In this document: piece by piece, positions 1 to 8,981 of the stretch
Position numbering within the stretch: the first letter of the stretch is position 1
Layout of the letters: every line of letters starts with the position of its first letter
Assembly (NCBI RefSeq): GCF_030698125.1
Contig: NZ_JAUYNV010000013.1
Location: forward strand, 1-62,185
DNA: 62,185 bases
Direction: 5' to 3'
Source of the DNA: Methyloversatilis sp.
GTDB lineage: Bacteria > Pseudomonadota > Gammaproteobacteria > Burkholderiales > Rhodocyclaceae
Position numbers and translations under genes: made by a program
Notes under the pieces: generated by a model
What the model was told of the DNA's origin: nothing
The model's input: only the letters and a program-made list of their open reading frames with translations
The model's database searches: none

Positions 1-375
1 AGACACACGCCACGACCCGATAGATCGGGACGATCCAAAACCGATCCCCGACACCCGCCCCCGTCACGACCCCGTAGGTTGGGGTGAGCGCAGCGATGCC
101 CAACAGACACACGCCACGACCCGATAGATCGGGACAATCCAAAGCCGATCCCCGACACCCGCCCCCGTCACGACCCCGTAGGTTGGGGTGAGCGCAGCGA
201 TGCCCAACAGACACCCGCCACGACCCGATAGATCGGGACGATCCAAAGCCGATCCCCGACACCCGCCCCCGTCACGACCCCGTAGGTTGGGGTGAGCGCA
301 GCGATGCCCAACAGACACACGCCACGACCCGAAGATCGGGACGATCCAAAACCGATGCCCCGACACCGGCGGCAT
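1..375. repeat. Tandem array of 104-bp repeats with REP cores
   Basis: Three full 104-bp units start at 1, 105 and 209, and a fourth, partial unit starts at 313. Each full unit has a hairpin-forming CCCGATAGATCGGG segment and ends in the REP core GTAGGTTGGGGTGAGCGCAG followed by CGATGCCCAACA. The fourth unit has lost two bases in the hairpin and lacks the REP core. The array lies just past the nifQ stop, where the nifE operon ends, and fills the whole gene-free stretch. ORFs reading through it are repeat artefacts. Confidence 0.92.
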
Positions 376-390
376 CGAGCTCGGCTGTAC

Positions 391-1002
391 TTACTCTTCG
401 GGGCCGAAGCAGGCGACGTAGTCGGTGCAGGCGCCGCAGCTGGGCGACTTGCACACGCGGATGTCGGCGCGTTCGCACAGCTGCAGGTAGAGGAATTTCT
501 TCCACTTCATGTCCTGCGTGTTGCGCACCGCCAGCGTGGTGAAATGGTCATGCATGAGTGCGGACAGCATGCTGCGGTCCGGCAGATCCATGTCCTGCCA
601 CAGGTGATCGGCGCCGACACAGGCGGTGGCGACCGCGTGGGAGAGCCACAGATTGTCTTCGTCGGCCTGCGTGCGGTGATCCGCCAGCAGCGTCACCACG
701 TCGTCGATCTCGATGGCTTCGACGAAGTCTTCCGGCGTGTCGAGCCACAGGTCCGGCAGCCATTCCGCTCCGGGAAAGTGCTGCGCCAGCAGGCGGCGCG
801 TGGTCGCGGTGTCGAGGCCATACAGCGGCAGACGGTGCAGGCCATGCAGTCGCCAGCGCTGGCCGATCACGCCGGCCAGTGCGTGCGTCAGCCTGCTTTC
901 CGGATTGCGTGCGAGGCGCATCAACAGACTGCGGAAACTGACGGCGCCGGGCCGCCGTCCGGAGACGGCACAGTCTTTCAACGATTCGGTGCGAGTGTCC
1001 AT
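391..1002 (-). CDS. nifQ: NifQ, molybdenum-delivery protein for FeMo-co synthesis
   Basis: A 203-residue protein with the NifQ C-terminal signature C-x4-C-x2-C-x5-C at residues 184, 189, 192 and 198 (CKSPSCGACTDYVAC). In this family the motif holds an Mo-Fe-S cluster that supplies molybdenum to the NifEN/NifH cofactor machinery. The ATG at 1002 is chosen because GGAGA lies about 8 bases upstream. An in-frame ATG at 1107 would overlap the ferredoxin gene and has no such site. It is the last gene of the nifE-nifN-nifX-DUF269-DUF683-fdxB-nifQ series, and the REP array follows it. Family assignment is firm. Confidence 0.93.
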   Translation of the reverse strand: MDTRTESLKDCAVSGRRPGAVSFRSLLMRLARNPESRLTHALAGVIGQRWRLHGLHRLPLYGLDTATTRRLLAQHFPGAEWLPDLWLDTPEDFVEAIEIDDVVTLLADHRTQADEDNLWLSHAVATACVGADHLWQDMDLPDRSMLSALMHDHFTTLAVRNTQDMKWKKFLYLQLCERADIRVCKSPSCGACTDYVACFGPEE

Positions 1003-1034
1003 GTCGGTCTCCGGGATGCGTCGGGTCGCCGGAT

Positions 1035-1343
1035 CTAGACTTCGGCCGGTTCGTGCGTGTAGCACTTCTTCGGGCACACCTTCGAACAGGCCTGACAGCC
1101 GATGCAATTGGCCTGGGTTCCGATCGTCATGACCTTTCTTTCGTACTCGTCGTCGTCATCGTCGTTCTCGGGATCGACCACGATCAGGTCACCGTCTTCG
1201 GTCATGCCGGCCAGCGCCAGCACGTTGTTGGCGCACACCTTGACGCAGCGCGCACAGCCGATGCAGTTGTCCTGGTTCAGCTTGCTGACGAATTTCGGAG
1301 TCCAGATTTCGCCGCTGGGCAGCGTGACGGAAAAGGTGGCCAT
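1035..1343 (-). CDS. fdxB: Nif-specific ferredoxin III (FdxB), 2[4Fe-4S]
   Basis: A 102-residue ferredoxin with two CxxCxxCxxxC clusters: Cys27/30/33/37 and Cys80/83/86/90, plus an extra Cys94. Between them is an acidic linker with five consecutive Asp. The layout is that of nif-specific ferredoxin III, found beside nifX, nifQ and the DUF269/DUF683 genes in proteobacteria, and thought to donate electrons during cofactor synthesis or to nitrogenase. A GGAAG site precedes the ATG. It sits 32 bp upstream of nifQ and should be co-transcribed from the nifE promoter. Confidence 0.93.
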   Translation of the reverse strand: MATFSVTLPSGEIWTPKFVSKLNQDNCIGCARCVKVCANNVLALAGMTEDGDLIVVDPENDDDDDEYERKVMTIGTQANCIGCQACSKVCPKKCYTHEPAEV

Positions 1344-1460
1344 GATGCTTCCTTCGATCAGGAGGTCCGTTCGGCAGCGCGATGTCGGTCACGCATCCGG
1401 ACAGGCCCCGGGTGGTGTCGCGATGGCCGGGACCGTCGCGACGGACAGGACAGTTCGTGC

Positions 1461-1658
1461 TCAGGCCGTCGCGGCGGCCAGATCCTTGCGCGCCGCCATC
1501 AGCGACTGGTGCGCGTCGTACGCCGTCTGCGCCACGTCGAGGATCTTTTCCCAGTTGGTCGGCAGGTCTTCCGACAGATCGTGCAGATCCATCTTGGCCT
1601 GGGTCGCCCGCGCGTTGAGCTTCTTCACTTCGGCTTTCAGCGTTTCGATGTCAGGCAT
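1461..1658 (-). CDS. DUF683 / CCE_0567-type small nif-associated protein
   Basis: A 65-residue, mostly helical, charged protein beginning MPDIETLKAEVKKLNARATQ. It matches the small DUF683 proteins that follow the NifX-associated DUF269 gene in many nif clusters; a cyanobacterial member is a metal-binding helical hairpin. The ATG at 1658 is preferred over one 27 bases upstream because GAGGAG lies just before it. It follows the DUF269 gene by 10 bp, so the two are probably translationally coupled. The biochemical role is unknown; the family call is confident. Confidence 0.85.
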   Translation of the reverse strand: MPDIETLKAEVKKLNARATQAKMDLHDLSEDLPTNWEKILDVAQTAYDAHQSLMAARKDLAAATA

Positions 1659-1668
1659 GGCGCGCTCC

Positions 1669-2145
1669 TCAACCCCAGTTGGCAACTTCGTTGTACTGGG
1701 TCACCATGCCGACGCCCTCTTCGACGTACTTCTGTCCCGCCTCGGCCAGCTTGGCATAGCTGGGGAAGCCGAATCGATGCGCGTCGCGCAACTGCTTGTT
1801 CACCGCGATCAGGCGACCGGCGATCAGCACCATGCGGCCGAAGCCCTCGTGCGACATTTTCATCATCGGCGTCACCATGACCTTGGTTTCGCGTTCGATG
1901 GTCAGTCCGACGGCGTTGAAGAACAGTTCGATGCGCCACAGCGTTTCCGGGTCCGGATCGCCCATCAGCGGCAGTGCGCGGCGCGCCTCGGCACTCAGGA
2001 TGTAGGGCTCGAGCAACTGTGCATCGCTCTTGCCTTCCCACGCACCGTGCATGTCCTGCGCACGGAACTGCTTGATCAGCTCGCTCAGGAAGGGGGTTGC
2101 CAGTGCCGCACTGTCTTCGGCAGTGATGTCCAGGGTTTCAGCCAT
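1669..2145 (-). CDS. NifX-associated nitrogen fixation protein (DUF269)
   Basis: A 158-residue protein with the usual DUF269 features: acidic N terminus, the stretch [14 protein letters not shown], a central HGAW, and the Met-rich [16 protein letters not shown]. Members are encoded beside nifX and are presumed to act in FeMo-co maturation, without a proven reaction. The ATG at 2145 follows a GAGG site; a start 21 bases upstream would lengthen the overlap with nifX. The first codons overlap the end of nifX by 8 bases, a sign of translational coupling. Confidence 0.9.
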   Translation of the reverse strand: MAETLDITAEDSAALATPFLSELIKQFRAQDMHGAWEGKSDAQLLEPYILSAEARRALPLMGDPDPETLWRIELFFNAVGLTIERETKVMVTPMMKMSHEGFGRMVLIAGRLIAVNKQLRDAHRFGFPSYAKLAEAGQKYVEEGVGMVTQYNEVANWG

Positions 2146-2551
2146 TTTGTTCAACCTCGTCTTCAAAATCGAAATCGCGCCGCGCGTCCTTGTCCAGTGC
2201 CTTGCGCAGCCACGGCGGCGGCGTACCGCGCAGCACTTCCTGCAACTTGTCCAGAATGTCCATGATGGGTTCCGGCTGATTCACCTTGATCGGGTGGATC
2301 TTGCTGGCCACCACGCGCGCCGCCGCCGAGCCGCCGATGGCGGCGACATAGACGATGGCGACGTCCTTGATCGCTTCGAGCTTGGGCGCGAGCTTGTCCT
2401 CGTCGCCGTCTTCGTCGAGCTTGCCGCCGAAGTCGAAACTTTCGAGAAAGTGGTAGCCGTCGCGGTCGATTTCGTACACCGCGAGGTGTTTGGCCCAGCC
2501 GAAGTGCGCGTCGACGCACTGCTTGTCCTGGGTGGCGAAGGCGATTTTCAT
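2138..2551 (-). CDS. nifX: NifX, FeMo-cofactor precursor-binding protein
   Basis: A 137-residue dinitrogenase iron-molybdenum-cofactor-binding family protein: [20 protein letters not shown] at the N terminus with the conserved DAHFG, then the [20 protein letters not shown] segment. NifX shuttles NifB-co and the VK-cluster between NifB and NifEN. Two consecutive ATGs follow GAGGAG; the second (2551) has the better spacing. The C terminus is acidic ([12 protein letters not shown]). It lies downstream of nifN and overlaps the DUF269 gene. Confidence 0.93.
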   Translation of the reverse strand: MKIAFATQDKQCVDAHFGWAKHLAVYEIDRDGYHFLESFDFGGKLDEDGDEDKLAPKLEAIKDVAIVYVAAIGGSAAARVVASKIHPIKVNQPEPIMDILDKLQEVLRGTPPPWLRKALDKDARRDFDFEDEVEQNG

Positions 2552-2586
2552 CATCTGCTCCTCATGGTTTCGATCGATGGTTGGCG

Positions 2587-4032
2587 TCAGGCGCCGACCG
2601 CATCGGGTACGACATCGACTGCCGGGATGGCACTGCTGCCGCCACAGCCGCCGGTGCTGCACGATGTGGCTTCGGCGCCGCTGGCCGCGCGCCGGCTCTC
2701 TTCCGGCAGCGGCCAGTCCTGCGGCGTGTTCTGGTGTTCATCGGCGAGAAAGATGTTGGCCCAGCCGTTGATCAGTTCGCGCGTGCCGCGGTAGCCCACC
2801 ATCAGCATGTGGGCGGCGCCCAGGCGGTCGAACATCGGAATGCCGACACGGTGCAGCGGTATGCCAAGCCGTTCGGCCGCCTGGCGGCCGTGCGAGTGGG
2901 TGATCAGCAGTTGCGCGCCGCCCGCCTTCGCCCGCGTTTCGAGATCTTCGAGGTCGCCCACCAGCACTTCGGCGCAGGGCACGCCTTCGAGCACGCGCGA
3001 ATGCGTCGTGGTGACCGCAGCCACCACATGCGCGCCCATTTCGGCGGCGGTGGTCGTCAGCGCGTACAGCAGGTCGGGTTCGGCGGCGAAGGCCATGTTC
3101 TTGCTGCCGACCCAGAAGTGGGCGTCGAGCATCACGTCCTGCAGCTGGCTGCGCTGGCGACGGTATTTGTGCGGCACCGGTCTGCCCGACAGCTGCGACA
3201 AGTGCTGCAGGAAGTCGTCCACCGCGGCCAGCCCGGTCAGGCGGTCGAATACGCGGTAGGGCACGCCGCAGCGTTCTTCGATCGCGGCCGCCGCGGCGTC
3301 CATGCGCGCACCGACGGCCAGCGTGGCCCTGGCCGCGCCCAGCTGGCGCAGCGCGTCGGGCGTGGTGCCGCCGAGCGTGGTCGGCGTGAAATTTTCCGGA
3401 ATGTGGCCGTCCATCGAGCCCGATATGTCGGGCATCACGCGCGCCTGCAGGCCGAAGGCCTCGATCATTTCGCGCAGTTCGTCGATGTCGGCCGGCGTCA
3501 GGTGGGCGCCCGGCAGCAGGTTCACCAAGTGATCGTCACGCACCTCGCACGGCTGCGCGAAGGCATCGACCACGGCCAGCACGGCCTTGCCCCAGCCGTC
3601 TTCGAAGGCGCCGACGTAATCCGGCGTCGACACGTAGACGATGTCGGTGCCGGCCAGCGTTTCGCCGTGCTTCTTGCGGATCAGGTTCAGATAGCCGTCG
3701 ACGTCGTCACCCTTGGTTTCGGTGAGCCCGGTCGAGGCGATGGCGATCAGCGACGGATTGGCGCGCTTCTTGATGTTGAGGATGGCCTGCTCGATGTTTT
3801 CCAGGCCGCCGAGGATGGTGCTCACCTCGTTCATCGCCGTGGTCTGCATCGGGATCGCTTCCTTGAAGTGACGCACCAGCAGCACCAGTCCGAACGAGGT
3901 ACAGCCCTGCGAGCCGTGCATCATGGGCATGCAGTTGTCCAGGCCCATGAAGGCGTAGCACGCCCCGAGCGGCTGGCTCATCTTCAGCGGATTGACCGTA
4001 CAGGCCTTCTTCGAATCGATGACGGTAGCCAT
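2587..4032 (-). CDS. nifN: NifN, beta subunit of the FeMo-co scaffold NifEN
   Basis: A 481-residue protein of the nitrogenase component 1 superfamily. The N terminus has CTVNPLKMSQPLGACYAFMG and HGSQGCTSFGLVLLVRHFKE, which are NifK/NifN hallmarks; the middle has STGLTETKGDDVDGYL. It lacks the full length and the N-terminal extension of NifK, and follows nifE, so it is NifN. With NifE it forms the scaffold on which NifB-co is converted to FeMo-co. GAGGATC precedes the ATG at 4032. Its start lies 10 bp after the nifE stop. Confidence 0.96.
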   Translation of the reverse strand: MATVIDSKKACTVNPLKMSQPLGACYAFMGLDNCMPMMHGSQGCTSFGLVLLVRHFKEAIPMQTTAMNEVSTILGGLENIEQAILNIKKRANPSLIAIASTGLTETKGDDVDGYLNLIRKKHGETLAGTDIVYVSTPDYVGAFEDGWGKAVLAVVDAFAQPCEVRDDHLVNLLPGAHLTPADIDELREMIEAFGLQARVMPDISGSMDGHIPENFTPTTLGGTTPDALRQLGAARATLAVGARMDAAAAAIEERCGVPYRVFDRLTGLAAVDDFLQHLSQLSGRPVPHKYRRQRSQLQDVMLDAHFWVGSKNMAFAAEPDLLYALTTTAAEMGAHVVAAVTTTHSRVLEGVPCAEVLVGDLEDLETRAKAGGAQLLITHSHGRQAAERLGIPLHRVGIPMFDRLGAAHMLMVGYRGTRELINGWANIFLADEHQNTPQDWPLPEESRRAASGAEATSCSTGGCGGSSAIPAVDVVPDAVGA

Positions 4033-4042
4033 GGCGCGATCC

Positions 4043-5437
4043 TCAGGCGGCGACCACGTCCCAGGGCGCCGGCCGGCGCACCTGTTCCCAGATCGGGTTG
4101 TACAGCGCCTTGTCGATTTCGCGCACCAGATCGACCATGCCTTCGTAGCCGGCGTAGGCGTGGTGGCGTTCCTGGTTGATGTCCAGCCAGGGCATCTTCG
4201 CCTTGAGCGCGATGAACTGGCTGCGGCCACCCGACAACATGATGTCCGCCTTGGCGTCCTTGAGCATCGCGTACATTTCGCGCGGCGTCATGTCGTCGAT
4301 CATGTGGGCGTCCTGACCCATCAGCTCCTTGATCTTTTCCTTGTCTTCCATGGTCGATTTCTTGACGCTGGTGCCGACGATTTCCAGACCGGCTTCCTGC
4401 AGCGCGGCGACCACCGACCAGCTCTTCACGCCGCCGGTGATCAGCAGCACCTTCTTGCCTTCGAGCCGCGGGCGGTAGGCGGCGATGCGTTCGAAGGCGC
4501 GCTTTTCCTCGACCGCGATCAGCGCTTCGGTGCGCACCTTCAGCTCTTCCGGCGCGCCCTTCTCGACCAGCAGGCGGGCGATTTCACGCAGCGTTTCCGA
4601 CATGTCGCCGATGCCGTAGAACGAGCCTTCGAAGAACGGAATGTCGTAGCGCTCTTCCATCTTGCGCGCGATGTTGATCATCGACTTCGAGCACACCATC
4701 ATCGCCGCCCTGGCGCGGTGACTGTAGGCGACTTCCCGGTAACGGCCGTCGCCGGAAATGCAGGAAAGGATGCGCACGCCGAGCGCGTCGAGCAGCGGTT
4801 TCACCTGCCACAGTTCGCCGGCCAGGTTGTACTCGCCGATGATGTTGATGTCGTAGGGTGTGACGAAGTCGGGCTCTTCGGTGCCGATCACGTAGTCGAG
4901 CAGCGCTTCGGCGCCGAGCTTGTTGCCGAGGTTCTTCGGGCCGACGAAGCCGGGTGCGTTCACCGGAATCACCGGCTTGCCGAATTTTTCGGTTGCCCGT
5001 TTGCATACCGCTTCGATGTCGTCGCCGATCAGCGCGGTGACGCAGGTCTGATAGACGAACACCGCCGGCGGGTCGTACTTCTCGATGATTTCCTTTACCG
5101 ACCTGAACAGCCGCTTCTCGCCGCCGTAGATCACGTCCAGTTCATTGATGTCGGTGGTGAAGCCGGTGCGGTAGAGCTGCGAGGTGCTGGACGAGGAATT
5201 GCGGTTGTCCCACGAGTTGCCCTCACAGGCGATCGGTCCGTGCACCAGGTGGGCGACGTCGACGATGGGCTGCAGCGCGACCTTGGCGCCGTCGAAGGCA
5301 CAGCCACCAGCGGCCGCGCCGGGCGACAGCTGCTTGGTGCAGCCCTTCTTCTTTTCCTTGGCCGACTTGTTCTGGTTGTGCTCGCAGGCGGGTTCTTCGA
5401 ACACGTCCTGGATCTTGGCGGATACACGGGCATCCAT
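4043..5437 (-). CDS. nifE: NifE, alpha subunit of the FeMo-co scaffold NifEN
   Basis: A 464-residue component 1 superfamily protein. It has GCAFDGAKVALQPIVDVAHL near residue 45, HGPIACEGNSWDNRNSSSS, and [15 protein letters not shown], with cysteines matching the P-cluster-like ligands of NifE. It pairs with NifN downstream. GGGAGGTG precedes the ATG, and a sigma54-type promoter lies at 5496-5512. It is the first gene of the seven-gene operon running to nifQ. Confidence 0.96.
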   Translation of the reverse strand: MDARVSAKIQDVFEEPACEHNQNKSAKEKKKGCTKQLSPGAAAGGCAFDGAKVALQPIVDVAHLVHGPIACEGNSWDNRNSSSSTSQLYRTGFTTDINELDVIYGGEKRLFRSVKEIIEKYDPPAVFVYQTCVTALIGDDIEAVCKRATEKFGKPVIPVNAPGFVGPKNLGNKLGAEALLDYVIGTEEPDFVTPYDINIIGEYNLAGELWQVKPLLDALGVRILSCISGDGRYREVAYSHRARAAMMVCSKSMINIARKMEERYDIPFFEGSFYGIGDMSETLREIARLLVEKGAPEELKVRTEALIAVEEKRAFERIAAYRPRLEGKKVLLITGGVKSWSVVAALQEAGLEIVGTSVKKSTMEDKEKIKELMGQDAHMIDDMTPREMYAMLKDAKADIMLSGGRSQFIALKAKMPWLDINQERHHAYAGYEGMVDLVREIDKALYNPIWEQVRRPAPWDVVAA

Positions 5438-5495
5438 TGCACACCTCCCATTCGGTCATGGCATCCGTCGCAGGCGACGGCCCTGCAGCCACTTG

Positions 5496-5512
5496 AGCAG
5501 GAATGATGCCAA
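5496..5512 (-). promoter_or_regulatory. Sigma54-type promoter of nifE
   Basis: On the minus strand the sequence TTGGCATCATTCCTGCTC has GG and GC separated by exactly 10 bases, the -24/-12 arrangement. The -24 box (TGGCAT) is one base from consensus and the -12 box reads CTGCT. Transcription would start near 5485, about 48 bases before nifE. Confidence 0.72.
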
Positions 5513-5593
5513 GCCGCTGCAGCGCACAAAGCGGCCATCGAATCAGTGCAGTAGCGGCACGACGCCCTTCAGTCCGACAAACCGTGAGTGGTT

Positions 5594-5622
5594 TGCGACA
5601 AGGCTTTGTCGGGTTTGGCAGG
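5594..5622. promoter_or_regulatory. NifA-site-like sequence upstream of nifE
   Basis: TGTCGGGTTTGGCAGG (5607-5622) keeps the left half of TGT-N10-ACA and resembles the perfect nifH site read on the other strand (TGTCGCGTTTGTCACA). It overlaps the dyad CGACAAGGCTTTGTCG. It lies about 100 bases upstream of the nifE -24 box, a usual NifA distance, but the ACA half is degenerate. Confidence 0.4.
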
Positions 5623-5638
5623 TGTCGCGCCGGTGGCA

Positions 5639-5953
5639 TCACTCGATGCCGTCCATTTTTGCCTTCTGATAAATGGCCGCCTGCAGGCGCCGTGCGATGC
5701 CGCCCGGGCTGGCGTCGAAGTCGCGGCTGGCCGCGTTGAGCGCGTCCTGCGCGATGGCCGATTCGGGCAGGGTCAGCGCGATGCGCCCGGCCATGTGCGT
5801 GGCCTGCGGCATGGCCCGCAGGATGGCCTGGCGGTTCGGGTGCTCGATCAGCGGCACCAGCTTCGTGGCTTCCGGCCGGCCGTCCAGGCATACGGCATCG
5901 TCGATCACTTCGACCTTGCGGCCGTCTTCCGTCGTCTTCACATGGATCGTCAT
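5639..5953 (-). CDS. Small uncharacterised protein in the nif island
   Basis: A 104-residue soluble protein (MTIHVKTTEDGRKVEVIDD at the start) that I do not recognise. It has one Cys (residue 22), no membrane segment, and a helical C-terminal half ending QAAIYQKAKMDGIE. GGGAGAAG precedes the ATG at 5953. A good -24/-12 sequence lies at 5996-6012, so it is probably expressed with the nif genes. It is divergent from the receiver/AAA/nifF genes and separated from nifE by 201 bp that hold the nifE promoter. A nif role is inferred from position and promoter only. Confidence 0.7.
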   Translation of the reverse strand: MTIHVKTTEDGRKVEVIDDAVCLDGRPEATKLVPLIEHPNRQAILRAMPQATHMAGRIALTLPESAIAQDALNAASRDFDASPGGIARRLQAAIYQKAKMDGIE

Positions 5954-5995
5954 TTCGCTTCTCCCGTCAGGATGGATTGCACACAGGGGTGTCGA

Positions 5996-6012
5996 AGCAG
6001 GAGGCGTGCCGC
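5996..6012 (-). promoter_or_regulatory. Sigma54-type promoter for the 5639-5953 gene
   Basis: On the minus strand the sequence CGGCACGCCTCCTGCT has GG-N10-GC spacing. The -24 box CGGCACG differs from TGGCACG by one base; the -12 box is CTGCT. The start would be near 5985. No perfect TGT-N10-ACA is visible within about 200 bases. Confidence 0.6.
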
Positions 6013-6015
6013 AAC

Positions 6016-6031
6016 GGGAACGAAGCTTGCT
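6016..6031 (+). promoter_or_regulatory. Possible sigma54 promoter for the receiver/AAA/nifF genes
   Basis: GGGAACGAAGCTTGCT has GG-N10-GC spacing (GG 6017-6018, GC 6029-6030) and a consensus -12 box TTGCT, but a weak -24 box (GGGAAC). It is back-to-back with the minus-strand promoter at 5996-6012 and 41 bases before the ATG at 6072. Confidence 0.4.
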
Positions 6032-6071
6032 CAGTGGTCGGCAGACACCTATCGACACGGAGGCAGGCATC

Positions 6072-6497
6072 ATGCAGATCGGCGTAGACAGCCAGCGCGC
6101 GGTGGAAAACAAGCGCGTATTCGTGGTCGACAACGACGACGTCGTCAGCATGGCGCTGCAGTTCATGCTGGCAGACGAAATGGAAACCCATGTGCTGGCC
6201 GACAGCGCCGAGGCGCTGGCCAAGGGCCGCAGCGCGCCGCCCGACCTGCTGCTGCTCGGTGCCGGCGTGCTGGCGAGCGAAGGCGTTGACGTGGTGACGC
6301 GCCTGAAGCAAGGGCTGGGCGGCGTGAAGATGCTCGTCGTGTGCAGCGATGCCGACGACGAAGACGTCAGGGCGGCGCTGGCACTGGGTGCGGAAAGCAC
6401 CTTGCTGCGGCCGCTCAAGGTGGAAACCGTGCGGCGCAAGGTCGACACCCAGCTGGGCCGTCGCACGCCACTCGAAATTCCGGTCGTGCTGCGCTGA
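6072..6497 (+). CDS. Receiver-like (pseudo-receiver) protein
   Basis: A 141-residue single-domain protein with a response-regulator receiver fold: hydrophobic beta strand RVFVVD, acidic Asp20/22/23, a second strand LLVV-type region, and a third ending LLRPLKVETVRRKV. The phosphoacceptor Asp expected after PDLLLL is Gly63, and the conserved Lys-Pro near the end reads Arg-Pro. It therefore probably cannot be phosphorylated in the usual way. GGAGG precedes the ATG at 6072. It lies 10 bp upstream of the AAA+ ATPase gene and two genes before nifF; a signalling or adaptor role with the ATPase is inference. Confidence 0.78.
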   Translation: MQIGVDSQRAVENKRVFVVDNDDVVSMALQFMLADEMETHVLADSAEALAKGRSAPPDLLLLGAGVLASEGVDVVTRLKQGLGGVKMLVVCSDADDEDVRAALALGAESTLLRPLKVETVRRKVDTQLGRRTPLEIPVVLR

Positions 6498-6507
6498 GCG
6501 CCCGGCG

Positions 6508-8217
6508 ATGAAAGTCCTGATCGATGCGCCGCACGTCGAGAGCATGATCGACGCCTTCCCGGATCTGGCGACGCTGCGCGAACAGCTGCGCTTCGGCAAC
6601 CGGGTCGAAGTGCCGGTGTCGCGGCTGTCGGTCGATGCGCTGCGCTTTCTCGGCAAGCTCTACAGTGAGGCGGGGCCGGCCATGCAGGCGCGCGCTGCGC
6701 ATCTGGCGACGCTGCAGCGCGCGCTGGAGGGCGACGGTCGCCGCTTTGCTGCCGGCGACCTCGAATCGCTGGTGCCGGCACTGGCGCGTCATCTCGCGAC
6801 AGATGCCATCCGCGGCTGGCTGTCCACCGCCAATCTGATGACGCGGCCGCTGCCCTGGGTGGTCAGCCGGCTCGATTACACGCCGGCCGGCAACGACGAA
6901 ACCGGCAAGGTGTTCATCGAGCTGAAGGCCAACGTGAAGGCCACGCTGGCAACCGCCGTCATCCGCATCTACGGTGCCGACGTGGTCGACCGCACCGTGG
7001 GCGAGATACTGGCCGCCAAGGGTTTCCTGAAAGAGACGCCGGAACTGATCGCCGCGTACGACGACACCATCGGCCGCTACTTCGACTGGCGCGGCCGCTA
7101 CGGCGAACAGTTTTCCGGTACCGGCACCGGCTTCCACGCCGAAGATCCGGCTGCCAGCCACCGCGACACCGACTGGACGCGCAAGGACATCGTCGTGCTG
7201 TCGGCCAGTGGCGGTGCAGCGCGCCTGGTCAACGACGAAGGCATCCTGCCGGCGCGCACGCTGCTGCTCGACGCGCCGGGCGACATTCTCGGCCCGTATC
7301 TGCGCAAGGCGGCGAAGAGCAACCGCTACGACGCCGAAGAAGAGGTCGGTGCCTCGCGCGACGCCATGCCTGAAGGGCTGTTCTCGCAACTGCCGGTGCA
7401 CCCCTACATCCTGATGTTCCACCTCGACCTGCATCACTACCTGTGGGTGCACGTCGAAGACATCTCGCCGTACGCCTATCAGCCTGCGCTGAAGCAGAAG
7501 CTGGTGCTGCCGCCGGAACAGACCGACCTGATCGACATCCTGACCGCCGAAATGGACGTGCTGATGGACGACATCATCGCCGGCAAGTCGGGCGGCACCA
7601 CCGTGCTGTGCGCCGGTCCGGCCGGCGTCGGCAAGACGCTGACCGCCGAGGTGTATTCGGAAATCATCCGCCGTCCGCTGTACCGCGTGCACTCGGGCCA
7701 GCTCGGGCTGAACGTGGCGCAGATGGAAACCGCGCTGAAGGACGTGCTCACGCGCGCCCAGCGCTGGGGCGCGGTGATGCTGATCGACGAGGCCGATGTC
7801 TACATCAAGCGGCGCGACGACAACATCACGATGAACGCCGTGGTCGGCGTCTTCCTGCGCGTGCTCGAATACTTCAACGGCCTGCTGTTCCTGACCACCA
7901 ACCGCGTCGACGACATCGACGAAGCCATCGTGTCGCGCTGCATCGCGCTGATCAAGTACATGCCACCCGACCAGGCGGCGCGCGCGCGCATCTGGCAGGT
8001 CATGGCGGCGCAGTTCGCGCTCGACATCGACGACGCGCTGATCGAACAACTCACCGTTCTGTTCCCCGCCGCCACCGGACGCGACATCAAGGGACTGGCG
8101 AAGCTGGCCGCCAAGTACTGCCAGCACAAGGCCTGCCTGCCCACGCTCGACGTGTTCAAGCGCTGCGCGATCTTCCGCGGCATGGACCAGGCGCACGAAA
8201 CCGGAACCGCTTCCTGA
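6508..8217 (+). CDS. AAA+ ATPase next to nifF
   Basis: A 569-residue protein. The N-terminal ~350 residues have no domain I recognise. The C-terminal part is an AAA+ module with Walker A GPAGVGKT near residue 370, Walker B MLIDEAD near 425, a sensor-1-like LTTNRVDDIDEAI, and Arg residues following. Proteins of this kind usually remodel or disassemble partner proteins. No membrane segments or protease domain are visible. It starts 10 bp after the pseudo-receiver gene and is followed 26 bp later by nifF, so it is likely part of the nitrogen-fixation programme. The target is unknown; nitrogenase remodelling is only a hypothesis. Confidence 0.85.
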   Translation: MKVLIDAPHVESMIDAFPDLATLREQLRFGNRVEVPVSRLSVDALRFLGKLYSEAGPAMQARAAHLATLQRALEGDGRRFAAGDLESLVPALARHLATDAIRGWLSTANLMTRPLPWVVSRLDYTPAGNDETGKVFIELKANVKATLATAVIRIYGADVVDRTVGEILAAKGFLKETPELIAAYDDTIGRYFDWRGRYGEQFSGTGTGFHAEDPAASHRDTDWTRKDIVVLSASGGAARLVNDEGILPARTLLLDAPGDILGPYLRKAAKSNRYDAEEEVGASRDAMPEGLFSQLPVHPYILMFHLDLHHYLWVHVEDISPYAYQPALKQKLVLPPEQTDLIDILTAEMDVLMDDIIAGKSGGTTVLCAGPAGVGKTLTAEVYSEIIRRPLYRVHSGQLGLNVAQMETALKDVLTRAQRWGAVMLIDEADVYIKRRDDNITMNAVVGVFLRVLEYFNGLLFLTTNRVDDIDEAIVSRCIALIKYMPPDQAARARIWQVMAAQFALDIDDALIEQLTVLFPAATGRDIKGLAKLAAKYCQHKACLPTLDVFKRCAIFRGMDQAHETGTAS

Positions 8218-8231
8218 CCCACCTCATCTGA

Positions 8232-8786
<555 letters not shown>

Positions 8787-8798
8787 TCGCGGCCGATT

Positions 8799-8940
8799 GT
8801 TGGGCATCGCTGCGCTCACCCCAACCTACGCGGTGTCTCGTAGGTTGGGGTGAGCCGAAGGCGATGCCCAACGCCACAATGTCATTCAGATTTCGCCGTA
8901 CCGCCTCCGTAGGTTGGGGTGAGCGCAGCGATGCCCAACA
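8799..8940. repeat. Three REP elements upstream of the RAYT gene
   Basis: An inverted copy occupies 8799-8830. Direct copies follow at about 8839-8872 (variant with GAGCCGAAGGCGATGCCCAA) and 8909-8940 (variant with GAGCGCAGCGATGCCCAACA). The first pair can form a hairpin and may end the nifF transcript. Confidence 0.88.
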
Positions 8941-8981
8941 TCCCGAGCCCCATGCACGTTCGATGCATTTATCATCGACGG

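Noticed and set aside
1-375. Possible CRISPR array at the left edge
   Set aside because: The whole 104-bp unit is repeated, with no variable spacers, and the REP core explains it.
292-1038. Long plus-strand ORF opposite nifQ
   Set aside because: It lies antisense to a clear NifQ frame and starts in the repeat array; GC-rich DNA gives many such shadow ORFs.
2581-5506. Long plus-strand ORFs (up to 532 residues) opposite nifN and nifE
   Set aside because: They are antisense to proteins with intact nitrogenase-family motifs, and their own sequence (His/Arg/Val-rich) has no domain.
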